Shown here: positions 10,992-22,368 of the stretch, one piece after another
Numbering within the stretch: position 1 is the stretch's first letter
How the letters are laid out: every line of letters begins with the position of its first letter
NCBI GenBank assembly: GCA_963691705.1
Contig: OY829539.1
Location: 55,092,327-55,156,326, forward strand
DNA length: 64,000 bases
Direction of reading: 5' to 3'
From: Viola odorata
Taxonomy: Eukaryota > Streptophyta > Magnoliopsida > Malpighiales > Violaceae
The notes under the pieces: generated by a model
Told to the model about the DNA's origin: nothing
The model's database searches: none
Seen by the model: the letters and a program-made list of their open reading frames with translations, nothing else
Translations under genes and position numbers: made by a program

Positions 10992-11486
10992 TAAGCATAG
11001 AGTAACTTCGGCAGTGAAAGATCAAGAAAGAAAAAAGAGATGAATAGCAGGATCACGAAGCAATCCCCTTAAATAGTCCGAGTGAGGAAACCTTTCGATT
11101 CCTCGTCCGACTTTTGAGATGATCAATGCTTGTCGAAAAGAACAATCCTAGGGGCAAGATTGAATTTCGTGATCACGCCTGCTGAAACATCTCCTGAAGC
11201 AAGGAACACCAAAAATTCACCTAATCAGTTGATACTGAAAAGACGGCGTAGAATTAATGCAGAACGGTTCGCAAGGGTAACCGCTGCAAGAGTCTAATCG
11301 ATGACAGACTCATTTTTAGTTGGGCTGACGTGGCCCTAGACTGAAATGCCTACTAGCACATCAAGAGGAAAGAAAAGCCACGACCGGAATGAAGAAAGAC
11401 AATTTATTTATATATGGCCTAATGGCCCGGGATACAGATACTGAAAAAGAAAAAAGAGAAAATGGGCTCCAAGGGAACCACCGTCC
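10992..11486. other. Non-coding part of element B
   Basis: I see no supported coding frame or RNA gene between the Pro-rich ORF and the split small ORF. Confidence 0.4.
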
Positions 11487-11702
11487 CTAGGCATCAGAGT
11501 CGTCGTCCTCCGGCACGGTGGGGATATCCCTCAGAGAGTCCATGACCAAGGTCAAGTCAGCAGAAGTGATCCTCATACCCTTCAGGCAGCAGCTCAGCAT
11601 GTCCTTCCGCTGCTGCAGCATGGCAATGACCACCTGAATCCTAGCAATGGAGGTGGCCAGCTTCGTCGCACTCTCTAGAGGATTAAAATCCTCTAAGGAA
11701 GT

Positions 11703-11707
11703 AGCCC
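11703..11707. repeat. Target-site duplication AGCCC, left copy, of element C
   Basis: AGCCC immediately precedes the left LTR and is repeated exactly after the right LTR at 19576-19580. This proves a simple insertion. Confidence 0.95.
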
Positions 11708-12438
11708 TGATACGAGCACGAACATGGGTGATATGAGCACCAATGCTCATGGATACTTCACTCGGAGCAAAGCCTTAGCAGCCACCCTCTTGAAGAGTCT
11801 TAGAACCGAAGAGCGCGACTTGGAGGCAAGGGAGCGTTGGACTACATGCATTCATGCTCACTTCAGTGGCAAAACGCTATAACGTTTTGCCCAAAATGCC
11901 ATAGCGTTTTGCCCTTATTTTGGAGAGCGTCAAGACCACATCAAGGGTCCGCCCCTCTAGTCAAGTGTAGGGTATTTTGGGGATTTACATGTAATAATCC
12001 TCAAGGTATAAATAGGAGGACTTAGCCTATTTTATACCTTGTCTTTGTTTTTGTAATAAACTTCTGCATAGACCAACTCTTAGCTAGCTAATTAGGGTTC
12101 TTCAAACCAGCACACTATCTTCTCCAAGTCAGGTTGCTCATCTCTTTTGATGAGAGGGCTGAATTGATTAGAGATCCTTTGTTCTTTTCAGCAAGGTTAC
12201 TCAAGTCCATCTTGAGGGGGTTTGCTAAGAATAGAGTTCTTATTTGTTACTCCTAAATACACCTTTCCTCTACATCCATGTTCATCCGCTGCATCTTACT
12301 CCTTCATCCATTGAAATACTCATCCACAACATCTTTTCTATCCGATTGAAGCAAGTTGCCAACCTCTTGAAGAGACTAGATCCGGCTCCCTCTCAAACCA
12401 GCGGCTAAACTCCTCCACAAGGAGCTAGGGCCTTATCA
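11708..12438 (+). repeat. 5' LTR of element C
   Basis: 731 bp, TGATAC...TTATCA. The U3 contains two inverted GGCAAAACG/CGTTTTGCC units near 11862-11912. The TATA box (TATAAATAG) is near 12007-12015. Compare the right copy for insertion dating. Confidence 0.95.
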
Positions 12439-12440
12439 AG

Positions 12441-12455
12441 TGGTAGCGGAGCTCC
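12441..12455 (+). promoter_or_regulatory. Primer-binding-like site of element C
   Basis: TGGTAGCGGAGCTCC begins two bases after the 5' LTR. It resembles, with three changes, the common initiator-Met site TGGTATCAGAGC. The same 13 bases (TGGTAGCGGAGCT) occur at the PBS position of the TRIM at 34462-34475. Confidence 0.65.
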
Positions 12456-13708
12456 AGTGTTCTCTAGGTTGGTATCCCTGGTTATCCTACCGTTTTCCTC
12501 CATTAAAATCGTATCCCCATATCATCTTTGTGTTGTTGTTGTTGAACAATTTTTTTCTGTCCAGAAAACAGTTTTGTGTTGTGAATCTGTGGGGTGTTCT
12601 TGATAGTTCATTTTGTTTTCGTTTGGTTAAAGAAGATGATGAGAGAAGCCATTTGATCTACTCTCTTGGATGTCAACAAGTTGAAGTGTGTTTCCAGACA
12701 AACAGACAAGATTACTTATCCTGTCATTCTTGTCCCCCAGTTTTCTATTCTTTCACCTCAGCTTTGTGTCATAGATTGCAGCACTTACCTTACTTTCTTC
12801 TTATTAAACAAGCTGAATATTCTCTTGTCACAGTCCAGCCCTTACCCATCCATGCACCACCCACTTTTCACTATTAGAAAACTGAATATTCCCTTGCAAC
12901 CTTACACATTCTCTTACCCCAGCACGTATTCCCCAAAACAAATATCACAACATCTCTTGAGTCCCAAAGTGGTCCAGCACTCACTTTCACTTGCCACCTC
13001 ACTTTTGTCTTAAAACTACTTGTCTTTCATTTCTCTTCTCAAAACTACTTGTCATACAAGTGAGTTCTCTTCACCCATTGCAACAAAAAAAAAAGAAGAA
13101 GAAGAAGGAACTAAAACATCGATCAAAAAAAAAAAAGAGATCAAGTTCCACATTCAATATATATATATATTGCAATGGAGTCAAAAGCAAGAGTCTACTA
13201 GTATGGATGAATACATTAGAAGTGTAATAGTTCTGCATTTGAGGTGTGCAATTGTTTGAAATTCGATTTTCAACTTTGTTGAGTCAAGGCTGGGTTTTCA
13301 CCTTTTTCTTTGTCTAGTTTCGGCCTTTTCTGTTTGTGTGAGCGTCTGCACTCGGTTTATTCTGGATTTTTGTCTGAGCAAACTTCAGTCTGAGTAGAAC
13401 ATTTCTTATGTTGGACGTTTCTCCTAATTCTGTTGGTTTCACATACTTCTATCCAATTCAAAATCAGTGAGCAGTTTTCACTCGAAATTCAGCGTTGAGA
13501 CTTTCATTTCTGTGTGATGTTCTCTTCTTGCTTCCTTGAGTCTTAGAGTAATTGCTAGTTATTCTGGTTGGTTGGGAATTGAAGTTTGAGTGGGTAAAAT
13601 TGTAAGAGCATTAGAGTGTAGTGTGAAACACGAGCGATACACGTGAGGGAGGGACTAACCATTTATCATTTTCAATTGCGTTTGTGTCTTTTTGCAGGTA
13701 CATTGTCT
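12456..13708 (+). other. Untranslated leader of element C
   Basis: About 1.25 kb between PBS and gag without a conserved frame. It includes a purine tract (13084-13140) and a short (TA)n near 13158. ORFs here are T- and C-rich chance frames. Confidence 0.6.
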
Positions 13709-15189
13709 ATGTCTATCCACGACACAAATATCAGTGAGGGGTCGGATGAGTCCGCTCCCCTACACCCGGCCATGGCATCTCTTTCGGTCCAAATGGTAGA
13801 GACTCGCCAACATGTGGCTACTTTGCAACAACACGCCACAAGACAAGAGCAAGCCAATGTTGACATCTTGGTTGCCATTGCTGCCTTAGCGGCAAAAGTT
13901 TCTACACCCTCACCACAACCGCCAAATTACCCTCCAACCACGACTTACCCACCCCAACCTCCCCCACAAACCCCAAATTACACACCACAGGCCCATTTTC
14001 AGCAAACTACTCGCCCACAAGATCCTACTAGTCTCGACTACTATGCCTTCCCGCAAGTAGAGGCTCATACGGATAGGGCTACAACAGCCGGCCATAATGG
14101 CCACGATGAGGAAGCCCTCGGCTACCATACTCACCATACCGTGCCACCACATCAGCCCTACACCCACACTCTTGACACGAGACAGCCACCACATCAGCCC
14201 CCCCACCCGGACCACCACCACATAACCCTAGCCAACCGCATACCCCAACTCCACTCCAAATAGCTAATCACCAAGCTGTTCCCCTACATCATGCGAATGC
14301 ATATGTCCCACCCCATTATGAGCAGCCTAGACAGCAACATCCACCTCACTATGAACACGCTCACAATGCTCGAAGGTTTGATCATGATGAGATATACGAG
14401 CAGCGGGGTTATAGGCACAATGAGGAGAGAGTGGATCACAACCTCTCGAGTATCAAGTTGTCAATCCCTACCTTCGAGGGTAAGGATGACCCGGATACTT
14501 TTCATGAATGGGAGAACAAAGTGGATAGGCAATTTGCTTATTACAACTACTCCGAGACAAAGAAGCTGAAATTGGCCATTGTAGAGTTCACGGGCTTAGC
14601 GATACAATGGTGGGATCGCATTTGTTTGATAAAGAGAAATGAGGGCAACCCGCCTATTGAGTCTTGGGAGGAGTTGAGGACTGAAATGAGGCGTCGGTTT
14701 GTGCCCCCATACTACATCCGTGACTTGCACCAGCGTCTCCAACGTTTGTATCAAGGCCCCCGTACCGTGAGTGACTACTACCATGAGATGTTGACTTGTT
14801 TGATGCGGGCAAGCACAAATGAGACCACGGAGGCCACCATGGCTCGTTTTATGAGTGGTCTACACAAGGAAATTTCCTATCAGCTAGACTTCCACAAGTA
14901 CGACACATTGGAGGAGATGTTCCATTTGGCCTTAAAAATAGAGAAGCAAGTGACTGCCAAACCGAAAACACCCTACACCTCTCCGTCACCCTTCCAAAAA
15001 ACATGGCAGACCACCCCCTTCCCTTCTAAGTCTACCAATGACAGCCCTAAACCACCTTTCACAACCAAGCCAAACACCACCCCAAACACTACAAATCAGC
15101 CACCTTACCCTCCAAAACAACCCTTAAACACCCAAAGAACGCCTTCTAGAAGCATTAAATGCTTCAAATGTGGGGCAGCGGCCATATGA
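13709..15189 (+). pseudogene. gag of element C (frameshifted)
   Basis: The likely start is ATG 13709 (MSIHDTN), shortly after a CAGGT at 13696. Residues about 1-80 are polar. A long Pro/Thr/His-rich region follows, and that frame stops at 14263. The gag domain proper continues in the +1-related frame from before 14264: SIPTFEGKDDPDTFHEWE, then AIQWWD and a matrix/capsid-like block to about 14960, then a Pro/Thr/Lys-rich linker. The CCHC zinc knuckle is broken by a second shift: CFKCG is in this frame, while its GHMKAEC half is in the pol frame from 15159. A loss of one base in a G-run near 15172 would explain it. At least two frameshifts, so no functional Gag. Confidence 0.85.
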
Positions 15190-17096
15190 AGGCCGAGTGT
15201 CCCAATAGGCGAGTCATCTTGATTCGCGAGGGAGGAGAATTAGAGAGTGAGGATGATGAGGAGACAGCCCCACCTCACGGTCACTTATGGGATATTGATG
15301 ATGATCCGCGTGAAGAGGAGGCTGGATATGCATATGTAGACGTGCCAACATGCCTAGTTGTGAGGCGCACATTAAGTGTGGCGGCAAAGGAAGATGATAA
15401 ATTCCTTGAGCAGCGAGAAAACTTGTTCCATACGCGTGGGGTTTCGAATGGAATGGTTATCTCCATCATTGTCGACAATGGGAGTTGTACGGATGTGGCC
15501 AGCACTCTCCTTGTGCACTCCTTGGGTCTCCCCACCTCTAAACACCCTAGGCCATACTCCTTGAATTGGTTCAACGATGGGAGTTCAGTTAAGGTCAAGC
15601 GGCAGGTCCTCATCCCACTTCAGATTGGACAATACACGGATGAGCGCTTATGTGATGTGGCACCGATGCATTCTAGCCATCTCCTCCTTGGCAGACCTTG
15701 GCAATTCGATCGGAAGGCCATTCACGATGGTTTTCGCAACACTTACAAGCTAGAACACCTTGGCAACAAGTTCATTATCCCACCCCTTCCTCCTAGCCAA
15801 GTGTACGAAGACCGGCTGAAGTTAGAAAAGGCTTCAGCCACTTTTGAGATAACATCTTCTCTTGGATCACAAAAGGTATGGAGTGGAGAGAAGAATGTAA
15901 GTTGTGAGAGTGTTAAAAACAGCGGGCATGAAAAAAGTGAGCATGCGCCGAGCGGAGAGAAAAATGTGAGCTTTGCAAGTGAGTTGAGTGGTAACACGCG
16001 ACTTGACAAAAGTAAGCAAGTTAGTGAGCCTTTGAGTGGAGTGAAAATGGGCAGCAAAGTGAGTTTAATGGCTAAAGGAAGAGATGTAAGGCATGCTCTT
16101 ATCATGCGCAAGCCTTGCATCCTAATCAAATTTAAGGAACACTCGCTTATTGTTTCTAACACTAATCCTTCCTTTCCCCCTCTTATGTCTCCTCTTTTGC
16201 TAGATTTCAAGGATGTGTTCCCGGAAGAAATCCCCAATGGCCTCCCACCCGTGCGTGGAATTGAGCACCGGATTGATTTCCTACTCGGATCAACTCTTCC
16301 AAACCGCCCCGCATACCGCTGCAATCCGAAAGAAGCACATGAACTTCAGCAGCAAATTGACGCTCTTCGAGACAAGGGTTTCATTCGGGAGAGCCTTTCC
16401 CCTTGTGCTGTCCCCGTGATCCTCGTGCCTAAGAAGGATGGAAGTTGGCGCATGTGTATGGACTGCCGCTCTGTCAATAAAATCACGGTAAAGTACTCTC
16501 ACCCCATCCCTCGTTTGGATGACATGCTGGATGAGTTAAGTGGTGCTAAAATCTTCTCTAAAATTGACTTAGTGAGTGGCTATCACCAAATTAGAATGCA
16601 TGAGGAACATCAATGGAAAGCAGCATTTAAAACTAAGTTCGGTCTTTATGAATGGCTTGTTATGCCCTTTGGTCTCACAAACGCTCCTAGCACTTTTATG
16701 CGTCTAATGAACCATGTACTTAGGCCTTTTATCGGCAAATTTATGGTTGTTTATTTTGACGACATATTGGTTTATAGCACTTGTTTAGAAGTCCATTTAG
16801 ATCATTTACACCAGATTTTTCTTACCCTTCGCAAGCATCAACTCTTCGCGAAGTTATCCAAGTGTGAATTCTGTTTGGAGGAAGTGCACTTCCTTGGCTT
16901 CATTGTAGGTACCTTCGGCCTCAAGGTAGACAATGAGAAGGTTAGGGCCATTGCTGAATGGCCAACACCAGCCACCTTGGGAGACGTTCGTTCCTTCCAC
17001 GGGCTGGTCGGATTCTACCACCGCTTCGTCAAAGACTTCTCTACTATCGCCGCCCCTCTCAATGCGCTCACCAAAAAGAATGTGCCCTTCCTTTAG
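15159..17096 (+). pseudogene. pol of element C, protease and reverse transcriptase, ends at a premature stop
   Basis: Continuous frame of 645 codons. The second half of the gag zinc knuckle (GHMKAEC) is followed by the aspartic protease with VDNGSC at residues about 105-110 and LLGRPWQFD near 180. The reverse transcriptase has DVFPEEIPNGLPP, VPVILVPKKDGSWRMC and the catalytic YFDD at 16752-16763 (residues 532-535), then LVGFYHRFV. A TAG at 17094-17096, where relatives have Trp-Gly, ends the frame. The same frame goes on directly as the next entry, so this is a single nonsense mutation, not a real C-terminus. Confidence 0.92.
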
Positions 17097-18803
17097 GGCA
17101 AAGAGCAAGAGGTGGCCTTCAACACACTCAAGGACAAGCTGACTTCCAGCCCGGTCCTCACCCTCCCCAACTTCGATAAGACATTCGAGGTGGAGTGTGA
17201 CGCAAGTGGGATAGGAATTGGGGCTGTTTTGGTCCAAGAAAAGAAACCGGTGGCTTATTTTAGCGAGAAGTTGAAGGGAGCTCAACTAAACTACTACACG
17301 TATGACCGAGAGTTATACGCACTTGTGAGAGCCCTCAACGTGTGGGAGCATTACTTACTACCCAAGGAGTTCGTGGTTCACACGGATCACCTTAGCCTCA
17401 AATACCTCAAGGGACAAGGGAAGCTCAACAAGCGCCATGCAGCATGGATGGAATTTATCGAGCGTTTCCCTTATCACATCAAGTATTTGAAAGGGAAGGA
17501 CAATGTAGTGGCGGATGCTCTATCCCGTAGGTATGCCCTTCTCACTTCTCTCCATTCACGCCTCTTAGGCTTCGCACACATCACTTCTTTGTATGCTACT
17601 GATTTAGACTTTAAGGATGCTTATCTTGAATCCTCTAATGGTGCACGTGGCATATTTGTGATACATGCTGATTTTCTGTTTCGTAAAGGTAGATTGTGCA
17701 TACCTCATTGTAGTACACGTGAGTTACTTATGAGAGAATCGCATGGGGGAGGTCTAATGGGACACTTTGGGGTAGCTAAGACTCTTAGCACACTTAAAGA
17801 GCACTTCTTTTGGCCTCACATGAAGAAACATGTTGCTGATATTGTGGCTACTTGTATTACTTGTAAACGTGCCAAGTCTAAATGCATTAATCATGGTCTT
17901 TACATGCCTTTGCCGGTTGCATCTCATCCATGGTGTGATCTCTCTATGGATTTTATGGTTGGGCTGCCCCAAACCAAAAGGGGGAAGGATTCGTTGTTTG
18001 TAGTTGTTGATCGTTTCTCTAAAATGGTACACTTTATTCCTTGTCACACTACAAATGATGCATCTCACATTGCCTCTCTTTTCTTTCATGAAATTGTTCG
18101 TTTACATGGCATACCACGCATGATTGTTAGTGATAGGGATAGCAAATTCCTTAGTCATTTTTGGTGTGTGTTGTGGGCAAAGTTGGGAACTAAGTTACTG
18201 TTTTCCACTTCGTGTCATCCTCAAACGGATGGCCAAACTGAAGTAGTTAATAGGACTTTAGGCACTATGTTGCGTGTTATGATTCAGCAATATTCCAAGT
18301 CTTGGGATGACTGTATCCCTTTTATTGAATTTGCATACAATCGCGCAATGCATTCTTCAACTCGCTTTTCTCCTTTTGAGCTAGTCTACGGGTTTAACCC
18401 TCTTACCCCCATAGACTTGCTGCCTCTCTCTCTCACTGATTGTTCAAGCTTAGATGGCGAGGAGAAAGCAGCCATGGTCCGAAAATTGCATGAGAAAGCC
18501 AAGGAGCGAATGGAAGACTTGAACAACAAACCAATGGACAAACGTAACTCGGGTCGCCACATCCAATCCTTTGAAGTAGGAGAATGGGTCTGGTTGCATT
18601 TGAGAAAGGATCGTTTCCCCTCTCAACGCAAGGGAAAACTTAGCCAACGGGGAGATGGACCTTTTCTCATTGTGGAGAAACTCAGTGACAATGCTTATCG
18701 TCTCGATATCCCTATTTCTTTTCGTTCCATAAGCTCAACTTTCAATATTAATGACTTGTCACCCTATTTTGTAGGTGACATCGAGGGAGCTGAGGAGGAG
18801 TAG
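17097..18803 (+). pseudogene. pol of element C, RNase H and integrase (downstream of the premature stop)
   Basis: In frame with the upstream pol. RNase H is at the start ([13 protein letters not shown] with catalytic Asp, YDRELYALV with Glu, [12 protein letters not shown] with Asp). Integrase follows with an HHCC finger (17745-17880, ending CITCKRAK) and the DDE core ([25 protein letters not shown], all three acidic residues present). The C-terminal region has LHLRKDRF and [10 protein letters not shown]. No classical chromodomain is obvious; a CRM-type tail is possible. The frame stops at 18801-18803, about 40 bp before the right LTR. Confidence 0.92.
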
Positions 18804-18827
18804 CCATTGGATTCGAGGTCGAATCCA

Positions 18828-18844
18828 CTCAAAGGGGGAGGGAA
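18828..18844 (+). promoter_or_regulatory. Polypurine tract of element C
   Basis: CAAAGGGGGAGGGAA directly before the right LTR. Position and purine content are those of the plus-strand primer of LTR elements. Confidence 0.9.
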
Positions 18845-19575
18845 TGATACGAGCACGAGCATGGGTGATATGAGCACCAATGCTCATGGATACTTCACTC
18901 GGAGCAAAGCCTTAGCAGCGACCCTCTTGAAGAGTCTTAGAACCGAAGAGTGCGACTTGGAGGCAAGGGAGCGTTGGACTACATGCATTCATGCTCACTT
19001 CAGTGGCAAAACGCTATAGCATTTTGCCCAAAACGCCATAGCGTTTTGCCCCTGTTTTGGAGAGCGTCAAGACCACATCAAGGGTCCACCCCTCTAGTCA
19101 AGTGTAGGGTATTTTGGGGATTTACATGTAATAATCCTCAAGGTATAAATAGGAGGACTTAGCCTATTTTATACCTTGTCTTTGTTTTTGTAATAAACTT
19201 CAGCACAGACCAACTCTTAGCTAGCTAATTAGGGTTCTTCAAACCAGCACACTATCTTCTCCAAGTCAGGTTGCTCATCTCTTTTTATGAGAGGGCTGAA
19301 TTGATTAGAGATCCTTTGTTCTTTTCAGCAAGGTTACTCAAGTCCATCTTGAGGGGGTTTGCTAAGAATAGAGTTCTTATTTGTTACTCCTAAATACACC
19401 TTTCCTCTACATCCATGTTCATCCGCTGCATCTTACTCCTTCATCCATTGAAATACTCATCCGCATCATCCTTTCTATCCGATTGAAGCAAGTTGCCAAC
19501 CTCTTGAAGAGACTAGATCCGGCTCCCTCTCAAACCAGCGGCTAAACTCCTCCACAAGGAGCTAGGGCCTTATCA
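18845..19575 (+). repeat. 3' LTR of element C
   Basis: 731 bp, same length as the 5' copy, followed by AGCCC (19576-19580). TATAAATAG near 19144-19152. Confidence 0.95.
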
Positions 19576-19737
19576 AGCCCCCAACCGGGAATGGAGTGGG
19601 GTCAGCATTCCCTGAAGCTCCAAGATATTCTCGGAAGTCTTGACCAGCATGTTCTCCAAGAACCCAACGTCGCCGTCGTTGAGATTCTTGAGAGTATGGC
19701 CTTTCGAGAGAAGGAAATTTTTAGTCAGAACGTCCAT

Positions 19738-20750
19738 GGTGAAATTATGAGAAAAGGATGAGATAGACTCAAAGGGCGAAGTATGTGAATTTATAAGCCC
19801 CCAAAAGAAGGGAGGGGGCGAGGAAGAGAAGGGGTCCTCAAAAGTCGAGCCACCCCGTTATTTCGGGGAATGACAGACACGATGTGGATCCAGGGAAAGC
19901 GTCAACATCTTTACAAAAGATGATAATTTGGATACTCACGAGGAGTACGTATGGAAATATTGGAAAGGATGAAAGAGCACGATATTACAGGTAGCCATAG
20001 CGTAAAGCCTCTCAATCGAAGGTATCCACAGTGTAAAGTCGCGACGATATTGCAGGTGGCTCCGAGCAGCGTAAAACCGCGCCAATATCACAGGTATCTG
20101 GTGGTGTTAATATCGCTGGCTCCGCAAGAGGAAGAAAAGGACCTGTTCGCTCCTGAAAAATCCTCTGTTAGTGACAAGTTTTCTAACAAATATCCAGAAT
20201 ACTTGCCCATTCCATTTCCTTGCAGCCCGCTCGAGGTGCAAAGCGACCCGATAGCGGTCCGGAACGCATGTAATGGGGCCAGCTAATTATCGCTCCCGAG
20301 CAGCCTAGCCGCACAGCCCCGTTTACTACTCGTTGTGGTATCAATGATGATCGACCGAGATCGACATCCTCTAATGAGTTTGCCAGACGTGACCCCCTAG
20401 CCTGGGTCAGGGCCAGATCAAGCTGATATCGTCAGACAGAAATGGCGTCTAGGCGACATGTCATTAATAAGAGTCATCAGCCTACTCCTTGGCGTTCCAT
20501 GCGGAATAATCTCTTGATCACGAGGACACTCTCCTCTACTAATTGAAAGGAAGATCCCCGACAAAGGCGTTGCTCATTCCCCGAAGGTCAGCCTGACGAG
20601 TCACGGCCTTTGGACTCTGAAAGCTAAATGAAACAAAAGAATTTGAGGCCATTTCAACATATCGCGACAAAGAAATGCAACACTCACTTAAACACCCCGA
20701 AGAAGTGATAGCCCTTGGTAAACACCCGGGCTCATTTTCAGTTGGGCTTG
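19738..20750. other. Internal region of element B before its 3' LTR
   Basis: No supported coding frame. The plus-strand frame at 19951-20286 lacks similarity to anything I recognise. A purine-rich PPT directly before 20751 is not evident. Confidence 0.45.
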
Positions 20751-21361
20751 TGATAACAATAGAGATAATTTGAAGGGCATTATCGTCTCCTCAGACATAA
20801 TTCCACTGCCCGTCAGACGCCTGTCGCATGAGCTATCTCCCCTCAGCCAACGAGGAGATTCCTGGGATGGTCGACTTCAGCGGGGAGGGGGTCTCACGCG
20901 TCTCTTATTCATACGAACGGCGTCATCCCATCCCAGGTTCGCCCAGATATCGCCCCACTGCGGCATCGTTCCTGATATCGCCCTCTGACATATCGTCCTT
21001 GACACCACGTCGACATATCGCCCCTGACGTCATCTTGAGTTATCGCCCCTGACGTCATCTTGAGTTATCGCCCCTGACGTCATCTATGATATCAGAAACG
21101 CTCCTCACTCCTGTAGCACCGCCTTTCTCATGCCTATAAATACCCCCCTCATCTAAAAAGCGAAGTAAGTGAAAATTTATTCTCGAACCTTTGTCATTTT
21201 GGACCGCCATACTAACTTAAGCATCGGAGTGTCTACGCCGGAGCCCCCCCCCCCCCCCCCCCCCCCCTCCGGCGCTTTGCAGGTACCTCCCACGGCAACT
21301 ACAGTCATCCCAAACGGCCATTGACATCGTCCTTAATCTTCCGCAACTCTAAATCTTATCA
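20751..21361 (+). repeat. 3' LTR of element B
   Basis: 611 bp with ends TGATAAC...CTTATCA, same family as the LTR of element A. The U3 holds three TGACGTCA palindromes at 21025-21032, 21050-21057 and 21075-21082, exactly 25 bp apart, each within a TTATCGCCCCTGACGTCATC module. TATA box CTATAAATACCCCCC at about 21135-21149. A run of 24 C lies at 21244-21267. Confidence 0.88.
21244..21267 (+). repeat. C homopolymer (24 bp) in LTR of element B
   Basis: An uninterrupted run of 24 C. The LTR of element A has only a short G run at the same place. Length is likely unreliable. Confidence 0.9.
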
Positions 21362-22107
21362 AGTTGCATTGATGCCCTGTTCTTTTTATCTGTTCCACTT
21401 TTATGAGTTCTGCATTGTTGGTTTGGTTTGTATATGAAATCTTTCGCAACTCTAAAACTCATTTTTTTGTACGTGGCAATGGTATTTTTATACAATATAA
21501 TTAATATACATACATATATATAAACTTTGTGTCGGTGTCATAATTTTTAATTTTCTCGCGAGGTAGTGTCAGTAAGCTACTCAAAACAATCTTTTAAATT
21601 CTAAAGGAGAAAAGAATTTTTTTAATTCAGCTGCAGTGTCTGCTGTAATCAATGAAGTGGTGATTTCCAACAAAGAAAAATATATTAGCGACATTTCACG
21701 AACGGTTGATAAGCGATAGCCAACAACCCTTACATTAATTTCCTCAAATTTATCTACCTTATTTTTTTATTTAGAACAATATTGGAGATGGGCGATTTCT
21801 CCTGAGGGTTGTCTGTTAATTAAAGTCTGCCATAATTGGCTTTGAGTTTGGCTTAAGATCTCCTCTATTTTTGCCTTTTCAAAGGTCGATTTGGATTTTT
21901 TCAGCTGATCACATCTTATTATGATTTAATAAAAACATCCAGTTAATTAAAAAAACAGCCACTGGTAAATTCAATGTTTGTGCTTCCTCGTGAACATATT
22001 TACTTTATTTTATCAGAATTTTATGAAAGTATATGAGTTTTGCTTTAAAGTAAATGTGATTCCTTTAAAAATAGCCTAGTCTACTGCAATCGAAGATGTA
22101 ATTGATA

Positions 22108-22368
22108 TTCCCTCTGGACTCCAATAATTATCACTTTCCTACGGATTTTTACTGTTCATAATATTTGTCATTTTGTGTATTCCGAAATATATATTTTGTG
22201 CAAATGATAAAAAAAATATTATACATCAACCCCATTTGATGATAGTGTGGTAATTTGAGTAAAAATTAGAAGTAAAAATGAAATAATGTAGAATAAAATA
22301 AGATCAAAGATCATTGTCTTACGAATTTTTATTATTTCAGAAAGTCAATCATTGGAGTCCAGAGGGAA
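22108..22368. mobile_element. Stowaway-like (Tc1/mariner) MITE, X' copy
   Basis: 261 bp with terminal inverted repeats TTCCCTCTGGACTCCAAT / ATTGGAGTCCAGAGGGAA and TA on both sides (22106-22107, 22369-22370). It has no ORF. Related copies lie in the other X blocks and, in inverted orientation, in Y1 and Y2. Confidence 0.85.

Larger units (their letters stand above)
11708..19575 (+). mobile_element. Element C: full-length Ty3/gypsy retrotransposon, chromovirus/CRM-like, defective
   Basis: 7868 bp, plus strand, flanked by AGCCC duplications. LTRs of 731 bp each (11708-12438 and 18845-19575) end in TGATAC...TTATCA. The order is PBS-like site, gag, protease, RT, RNase H, integrase, PPT. The lineage is inferred from protease VDNGSC, the RT block order and the integrase end, where an [15 protein letters not shown] motif is followed by DNAYRLDIP and DLSPYF, then a SRSNPLKGGGND tail that reaches the PPT. 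This layout fits CRM-type elements best. About fifteen differences between the LTRs by eye (about 2%) indicate a recent insertion. Frameshifts in gag and a premature stop in pol make it non-autonomous now. Confidence 0.9.
11487..19737 (-). pseudogene. Small antisense ORF of element B split by element C (19737-19576 joined to 11702-11487)
   Basis: The frame starts at ATG 19737 on the minus strand and runs without a stop to the target-site duplication at 19576. It resumes in the same frame at 11702 and stops at 11487-11489. Taking out element C and one AGCCC copy gives 125 codons (54 + 71). The second half contains an Asp-rich acidic C-terminus (EDDDSDA), and the predicted protein is Leu/Met-rich and probably helical. 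I recognise no family. The clean frame across an insertion of 7.9 kb argues that it was an open frame when C landed. Coordinates span the insertion. Confidence 0.6.
8114..21361 (+). mobile_element. Element B: Tat-lineage Ty3/gypsy retrotransposon, 3' part only, host of insertions A and C
   Basis: The plus-strand 3' LTR is 20751-21361. The preceding internal region carries several minus-strand (antisense) ORFs, the same layout as element A. The 5' half is not visible: element A has inserted at 8113/8114 and B must continue to the left of A, outside the window. Element C (11708-19575) is inserted inside B. The right flank of B (from 21362, AGTTG) continues sequence also found uninterrupted at 46745 onward, so the insertion point is exact. 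Confidence 0.75.

Noticed and set aside
13910..14221. 103-codon minus-strand ORF opposite gag of element C
   Set aside because: Antisense of the Pro/His-rich gag linker; Trp/Gly/Val-rich product typical of such shadows.
7501..21361. LTRs at 7501-8113 and 20751-21361 as the two ends of a single element
   Set aside because: They are in opposite orientation and the flanks differ; the left LTR interrupts an ORF of the element that owns the right LTR.
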